This document shows positions 60,601-64,000 of a DNA stretch of 64,000 nucleotides, piece after piece. Every line of letters starts with the position of its first letter. Position 1 is the first letter of the stretch. Below the pieces are notes generated by a model. That model saw nothing but the letters and a program-made list of their open reading frames with translations. It was not told the origin of the DNA and did no database searches. The position numbers were made by a program, and so were the translations under genes. The stretch lies in the NCBI GenBank assembly GCA_949316235.1, contig OX438751.1, positions 17,980,801-18,044,800 of the forward strand. Reading direction: 5' to 3'. This DNA is from Oegoconia quadripuncta (Eukaryota > Arthropoda > Insecta > Lepidoptera > Autostichidae).

Positions 60601-62437
60601 ATAAAAAACCACACTCAAATCAGACCACGCATTACTGAGTTACGTCTTATTAAAGACTGGCCACACACACACAAATATGTCTGGGCTTTTTATCGAAATG
60701 ACGGTTTTCTTCATTTTAGTCAGATGTCTCTTAAGGTGCACAGGCCAATTTCTCAAAAAGATTATTACCTAGAAGGAACCGCACAACCTACCCCAGCCAA
60801 ATCAAGGGTTATTTTCGTCTTGATATAAAAACAAAAACAATCGGGCCAATTTTAATGTGAACATGTTCATGTGTTTATTACCCTATACCTAGCAGGGGGT
60901 CTTACTTAATACTAACTCTTGTTATTCTAGGGCCATTCCATCCCCGCGGAGCCGACTCTAGTGAACATGTCGCGTTCTGAGCTTTCGTTCGCTCTTCTTG
61001 TGGAGGAGGCCTTAGTGCGCGTGGAGTCACCGGCGCGGCGGCAGCTGTGTGTGGAACTCCTGTGCGTGGTGGCGACCATCCTGCGCCGCAACCCGGAGCT
61101 CTGCCTGCGGCTGCCGCTGGACCTCGATAAGTTGCTGGATGACGCACACTACACCTATGCGAAAGTAAGAAACTCCCGTGTACAGTAAGGAACTCCCGTG
61201 TAAAGGAAAGCCTGTGTATGATAACGACCATCCTACGCTGCAACATGGAGCTCTGCCTGCGGCCGCCATTGGACCATGATAATCTGTTGGATTACGCCCA
61301 CTACACCCATGAGAAAGTAAGGAACTCCCGTATACAGTAAGGAAAGCCTGTGTGTGGTAGCGACCATTCTATGCGGCAATATGGAGCTCTGCCTGCCGCT
61401 GCCATTACACTTCGATAAGATGCTGGATGACGCACACTACACCTATGTGAAAGTAAGGCACTCCTATGTTTATTATGGAACTCCGGTATATGGTGGGGAC
61501 TATCCTGCGCTGCAATCCAGCACTCTGCCTGCGACTGTCGCTGGATCTTGATAAGCTACTGAACGACGCGCACTAGATTACACCTATGCGAAAGTAAGAA
61601 ACACCTGTGTACTGTAAAGAATTCCTGTGCTTGGTTGAAACCATCCTACGGATATACCATATACGGAGTTCGGGTTGCGGCTATCGCTGGATCTCGCTAA
61701 GCTGGACGACTTACTACCTACACTTATGCCAAAGCAGCTAATGTAAGGGGGGCACTAGTCGCTGACTTTTCTTGCAATTACATCTGTTACGGCGCTAACG
61801 CCTGTCAAAACTACCTTACCTGTCCCTTACTTTTCTAGCAAGCCTTTGCGCAACTTACTTTTTATTATATTTTTTTTTTGTTTATAAAACCGTTTAAAAT
61901 GTTAGAAAAGTCAAGTTTAATTTAAAATGAAACTCCCAATGTCCGGTGAGACATTAATCATTAGAAAAGTAAGGGACAGGTAAGGTAGTTGGATAATTGC
62001 CTCAACAAATTGGCAGGCCGTAACAACATCTATATTTGACGCTACTGTTTACAGTTAGTCAGGATTAGAGATCTTCCGGAAATATGTACTCAATCTATGT
62101 ATGAGGTGTAGATATTTTTTGAAGTTGAGTTCAGTTAGAATATGACATAGATTAGCGTTCTATTCCAAAGACCAAATCTTTCGAAAATATCACATAACCT
62201 ACTACGTATATGCCATTTTCCCAAGGTTTACGAAATGTTCTATACACAAATAGAAAAAGTATATTTCAACGTATGTTCCAGGACAGCGGTCTGCCGCAGT
62301 CGAACGACGCCCTCAGCTCGGCCTCGCCGGCGGTAAGTGTGGGGTACCTAGCGCGTGCCGTCGTCAACAGCGTGCTGCAGGCCGCCGCCGCGCCTGACCT
62401 GTCTCCCGCCGCTCACGACGCCTGCCTCGTCGCTTGA
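42669..62437 (+). CDS. PHKB: Phosphorylase b kinase regulatory subunit beta, twenty exons
   Basis: Regulatory subunit of phosphorylase kinase, which activates glycogen phosphorylase. Exons: 42669-42786, 43375-43510, 45461-45743, 45895-46024, 49409-49560, 50488-50824, 50949-51038, 51155-51181, 51738-51892, 52780-52899, 53255-53365, 54012-54139, 55307-55482, 56492-56754, 57293-57451, 57831-57956, 58758-58981, 60282-60396, 60931-61164, 62282-62437. Phases match at every junction; 1,079 residues (human 1,093). Landmarks: [15 protein letters not shown]; the glucoamylase-like domain with [61 protein letters not shown] and [55 protein letters not shown]. The C-terminus is DACLVA, a CaaX-like box. 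The start is uncertain: ATG 42684-42686, or an unseen upstream exon joined at 42669. The donor after 58981 (GTCTGA) is weak. Confidence 0.94.
43560..43690 (+). mobile_element. RTE-type 3' UTR repeat, copy
   Basis: 'atcatcaccagcccgtaaacatcccactgcagggatataggcc' continuing to 'gtgggagtatgggccatagtccaccaccctggcccaatgtggg'. Same family as 5700-5790, and the best preserved of the copies here. PHKB intron 2. Confidence 0.7.
44806..44860. repeat. Perfect 25 bp stem hairpin
   Basis: TTTATTTACTTATTTACATA plus five bases (44806-44830) pair with 44836-44860 around a 5-base loop. Low-complexity AT sequence, PHKB intron 2. Confidence 0.75.
45205..45395. mobile_element. Two RTE 3' repeat pieces in opposite orientation
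   Basis: A plus copy (about 45209-45290, 'catcatcatctcagcc' to 'aaatgagggagta') is followed by a minus copy (about 45330-45390). The latter reads GGAGGCCTTTGTCCAGCAGT and then 'gacgtctttcggctgacatgatgatgatga', the inverse of the family start. PHKB intron 2. Confidence 0.6.
46160..46420 (-). mobile_element. tRNA-derived SINE, minus copy
   Basis: On the minus strand the order is B-box-like GGTCGCGGGTTCAAATCCCA, then 'catgtttgtgtgatgaatacggacatgt', then 'aactagataatgctgtttgcccacggatatttatt'. This matches the SINE at 11130-11480, but with a single tRNA head. PHKB intron 4. Confidence 0.7.
46551..46654. repeat. 52 bp tandem duplication
   Basis: ATAAATCCACTATGATCAAA... at 46551-46602 is repeated at 46603-46654, essentially unchanged except at the end of the second unit. 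Recent duplication. PHKB intron 4. Confidence 0.9.
46683..46819. mobile_element. Short foldback MITE, TGGTGT...ACACCA family, copy 2
   Basis: Starts TGGTGTTGTTTCGGATGTAC and ends GTACATCCGAATCGACACCA. The arms pair over more than 30 bp, including ACCAACTAAACTAA. The core AGTGCCGTC..TTCCAGGGAG matches copy 1 at 1959-2100. PHKB intron 4. Confidence 0.8.
46945..49314 (-). mobile_element. Tc1/mariner-superfamily transposon with roughly 280 bp terminal inverted repeats, interrupted
   Basis: Ends CAGGGTGGAAAGTTTCAATG and, inverted at the right, CAGAGTGGAAAGTTTTAATG; flanked by TATA on both sides, fitting a TA target. The inverted repeats extend to about 47220 and 49030. The minus-strand transposase has its DNA-binding N-terminus at about 48813-48541 ([19 protein letters not shown]), a frameshift, then a 0.39 kb foreign insertion (48131-48520). 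The catalytic part is at 48130-47365: [17 protein letters not shown] and [12 protein letters not shown]. There are 36 residues between the second and third Asp. Inactive copy in PHKB intron 4. Confidence 0.85.
48131..48520 (-). mobile_element. Nested non-LTR-like insertion with TCTAA tail
   Basis: The transposase reading stops at about 48520 and resumes at about 48130 on the minus strand. The intervening DNA ends (minus strand) in TAAATCTAATCTAATCTAC, a short-unit tail typical of RTE/CR1 elements. Its other end is an A-rich 'aataaaac' stretch (plus 48400-48475). Body family unknown; boundaries approximate. Confidence 0.5.
50150..50400 (+). mobile_element. tRNA-derived SINE, second family
   Basis: 'gtggttcaatgtaagcaacataaggtttacgaatcggaggtcgcgggttcgatcccc' carries a pol III B box (GGTTCGATCCC). 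It matches the head of the element at 56875-57130. A degenerate TAC/CTA-rich stretch precedes it. PHKB intron 5. Confidence 0.6.
54378..54545 (+). mobile_element. RTE-like C-terminal coding relic
   Basis: Plus reading '[20 protein letters not shown]' resembles the end of RTE reverse transcriptases ('W..MREAYVQQWT'). It merges into the 'gatatggtgatgatt' 3' part of the same family. PHKB intron 12. Confidence 0.5.
56875..57140 (+). mobile_element. tRNA-derived SINE, second family, longer copy
   Basis: 'gcctccgtggctcaatgtaaacaacattgggtttacgattcggaggtcgtgggttcgatt' is the tRNA-like head (A-box-like TGGCTCAATG, B-box GGTTCGATT). The body 'ggtggtagggcattttaaatgtccgcctggctagctaccgcc' follows. PHKB intron 14. 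Confidence 0.6.
59051..59341. mobile_element. MITE with GGGGCCGATCGCGC ends and CAG flanks, copy 2 (inverted)
   Basis: Reverse orientation of 21069-21355: begins GGGACCAATCGCGC and ends GCGCGATCGGCCCC. CAG stands on both sides (59048-59050, 59342-59344). Inner blocks CCGTTCGAACGGAACGTTTT and TACTTTGGTAGCG-like motifs match copy 1. PHKB intron 17. Confidence 0.8.
59345..60281. other. Rest of PHKB intron 17, nothing recognised
   Basis: AT-rich intronic DNA; a 99-codon frame at 59404-59703 has no recognisable features. Confidence 0.4.
61165..61748 (+). pseudogene. Four tandem decayed copies of the preceding PHKB exon end
   Basis: Directly after exon 19 (ends 61164) the last ~140 bp of that exon plus its donor recurs four times, at about 61190-61341, 61342-61478, 61479-61619 and 61620-61748. 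Markers in each copy are 'accatcct..gc', 'GAGCTCTGCCTGC', 'CT.GAT.A.CTG' and 'CACTACACCTATG.GAAAGTAAG'. The first three keep a good GTAAG donor. All carry substitutions, indels or stops. The predicted transcript skips them. Confidence 0.85.
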
Positions 62438-62695
62438 GGTACACACTGCGTGCTGCTGACCCCTGACTCGTGGCTTGAGCGTCAAATCGCGTGCTGCAAG
62501 ACCTTGCCACATGGCTTGAGCTACAAACTGCGCGGTACAGGCCCCTGCCTTGTAGCTTAAGTTACAAACAACGTGTTGTTGGCCCCTACCCTGCGTGCTG
62601 CAGACCCCGGCCTCGTCGCTTAAGCTGCAAACTTCATGTTGCAGGCCCGTCTCGTGGTTTGATCTGCAAACGCGTGCAGAGATGCTTCGTGTCTT
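62360..62695 (+). repeat. Degenerate ~41 bp minisatellite grown from the end of the last PHKB exon
   Basis: The unit runs 'cgtgctgcaggcccctgcctcgtcgcttgagctacaaactg' with variants. The first copy overlaps the coding end (VLQAAAAPD... to CLVA-stop). About six further copies follow downstream of the stop at 62435-62437. Frames on the minus strand through this block are repeat artefacts. Confidence 0.8.
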
Positions 62696-62699
62696 GAAT

Positions 62700-64000
62700 A
62701 CAAACAGCGACCTTTTACACCATGGCGATATCGTGAGGATTGAAGCGAACTTAGCTAGTTTCAGAAAATACGCGTACGCATGCCACCGGAAACCCAGCTG
62801 ATAATTCAAAACTATGTCATATAATCAGACATATATATGTACACAGTCATTCGAACAATCAAAATGGCACCACCTTATTGCTGCCAAACTTCCGTGGCAC
62901 CAATGAATTGGGGAATGTGAACCCAGTCACAGGGCGTTCACGAACTGTCCGTGTATCAGTTGAAAGTGTGGTGAAAAACTACACGAATTATAACGGAAAA
63001 GTGACAAAGGCATGGAGTATCATTGAAATAATAACAATGTATTACGCATTAAACTACTAATATAATCGCGAAACAGATTTAGTCGCGAGACCATATCTAT
63101 AGCATACAAATCCATGATAACAATGGTAAGAGTATAAAGCTAAGTCCAAGTCACTTCCCGAAGCCTATGGCAACCTTCTAAAGTTGCTTGGCTTCCTTCA
63201 GGAGCTTGGGTGTCAGTACTAAGTAAAACCGTGCACGCAAAATAAGCGCATTTAGTCGTCGAATTGTGAAAACCTGCCCGCTTACGAATGTTAAGACTGA
63301 ACACCAAGTCGCTGTGTATAAAAGAGCATGCTGCAAAAGGGGAAACTGCATAAGGGAGGGATTAAGTGCAAAATATTTGTAGAGAGTTAAAAATGTGCGT
63401 ATGGAAAGAGCCCAAAGCAAGTACTCTGCACATCTTTCAAGATTCGCCCTAAGAATGGTTGATGGGGCCAACGACCACAGGAGGTGGGAGTTAGGCCCAG
63501 TTTCGACGCTCAGGCGACGCATTTTTACTATGCGATAAAGCCTATAAATGAGTAAATAAGGCGTTAGGGGCCTATGACAAGTAAAGCGCGAACTAATTCC
63601 GCCGGTTGTCCAGCAAACACTGAAGCTCTGCACTGGGTACATCTCACCTCCAAACTAAATTAGCTCTAACTGTGATCAATGAATTTCGGCCCTATTCTAG
63701 AAACATCCTACATAGATATTATATGATATTGTTGACGAGCATGATAGCTAGTAGCATGTTTTGTAGTGTATTTTGTTTGCAGATCAATAAGATCTAAAAT
63801 GGTTGTTAATGAATTCTATTTTCAAATTTTATTTTATTACGATTAGATTTAAAAATGTGAATTAAATGGTCATATGTCAATTTATTGTTATTTATTAATA
63901 GGAGTTTAGAATCAAATTCTTTGACGGAATAAAAAATCAAATTGTGTCTGGAAAATATATTCTAAACCCCTCTTTGTGCCAATTCACCTGGTGTATGAGA
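62700..64000. other. Downstream intergenic DNA, no gene identified
   Basis: Past the PHKB 3' end. A 154-codon minus frame (63178-63642) has no recognisable family and includes hydrophobic stretches. An overlapping plus frame reads RFALRMVDGANDHRRWELGP, which also looks protein-like but is broken by stops. One of the two may be a decayed mobile-element coding region. Confidence 0.35.

Noticed and set aside
62348..62809. 154-residue minus-strand repetitive protein
   Set aside because: It is the antisense of the 41 bp minisatellite and the last PHKB exon.
1..64000. A multi-gene biosynthetic, defence or toxin system
   Set aside because: The four identifiable genes are unrelated conserved animal genes with separate roles, and the remaining DNA is introns and mobile-element remains.

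Overview
The window looks like nuclear DNA from a moth or butterfly (Lepidoptera). This is inferred from four intron-rich genes with insect-like proteins, very AT-rich introns, and a dense load of short foldback elements, tRNA-derived SINEs and non-LTR fragments. Among them is the repeat with the 'catcatcagcc...ggcctcc' signature that is common in lepidopteran genomes. There is no sign of operons, prokaryotic genes or CRISPR.

Layout. (1) 1-9270: a dead RTE-like retroelement fragment, then the complete mitochondrial ribosomal protein L3 gene on the minus strand (six exons, 9269 down to 922). One of its introns holds a nearly perfect 2 x 324 bp inverted repeat. (2) 9.3-16.7 kb: an intergenic repeat bed with a SINE, a non-LTR 3' end with an RNase H relic, and a broken copia element. 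(3) 16756-23589: a protein O-glucosyltransferase of the POGLUT2/3 (KDELC) type on the plus strand, six exons, from signal peptide to a C-terminal HEEL. (4) 25253-38103: the deubiquitinase CYLD on the minus strand. Ten exons are visible, and a 5' exon may be missing or unrecognised. (5) 38.1-42.7 kb: the divergent CYLD/PHKB intergenic region, with a Harbinger-like deletion derivative and 175 bp direct repeats. (6) 42669-62437: phosphorylase kinase regulatory subunit beta on the plus strand, twenty exons, ending in a CaaX-like CLVA. Its introns hold a mariner-type transposon with long terminal inverted repeats. Its last intron holds four decayed tandem copies of the preceding exon. (7) 62.4-64 kb: a minisatellite grown from the end of the last exon, then unrecognised DNA.

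Exon boundaries come from reading GT/AG sites, checking that phases agree at every junction, and remembered similarity to the human proteins. No alignment was run. The four genes are unrelated housekeeping or signalling genes: mitochondrial translation, ER glycosylation of EGF repeats, ubiquitin signalling and glycogen breakdown. I see no dedicated multi-gene system. The most unusual objects are the intronic long hairpin, the tandem pseudo-exons and C-terminal minisatellite of PHKB, and a foldback family with CAG/CTG target duplications.
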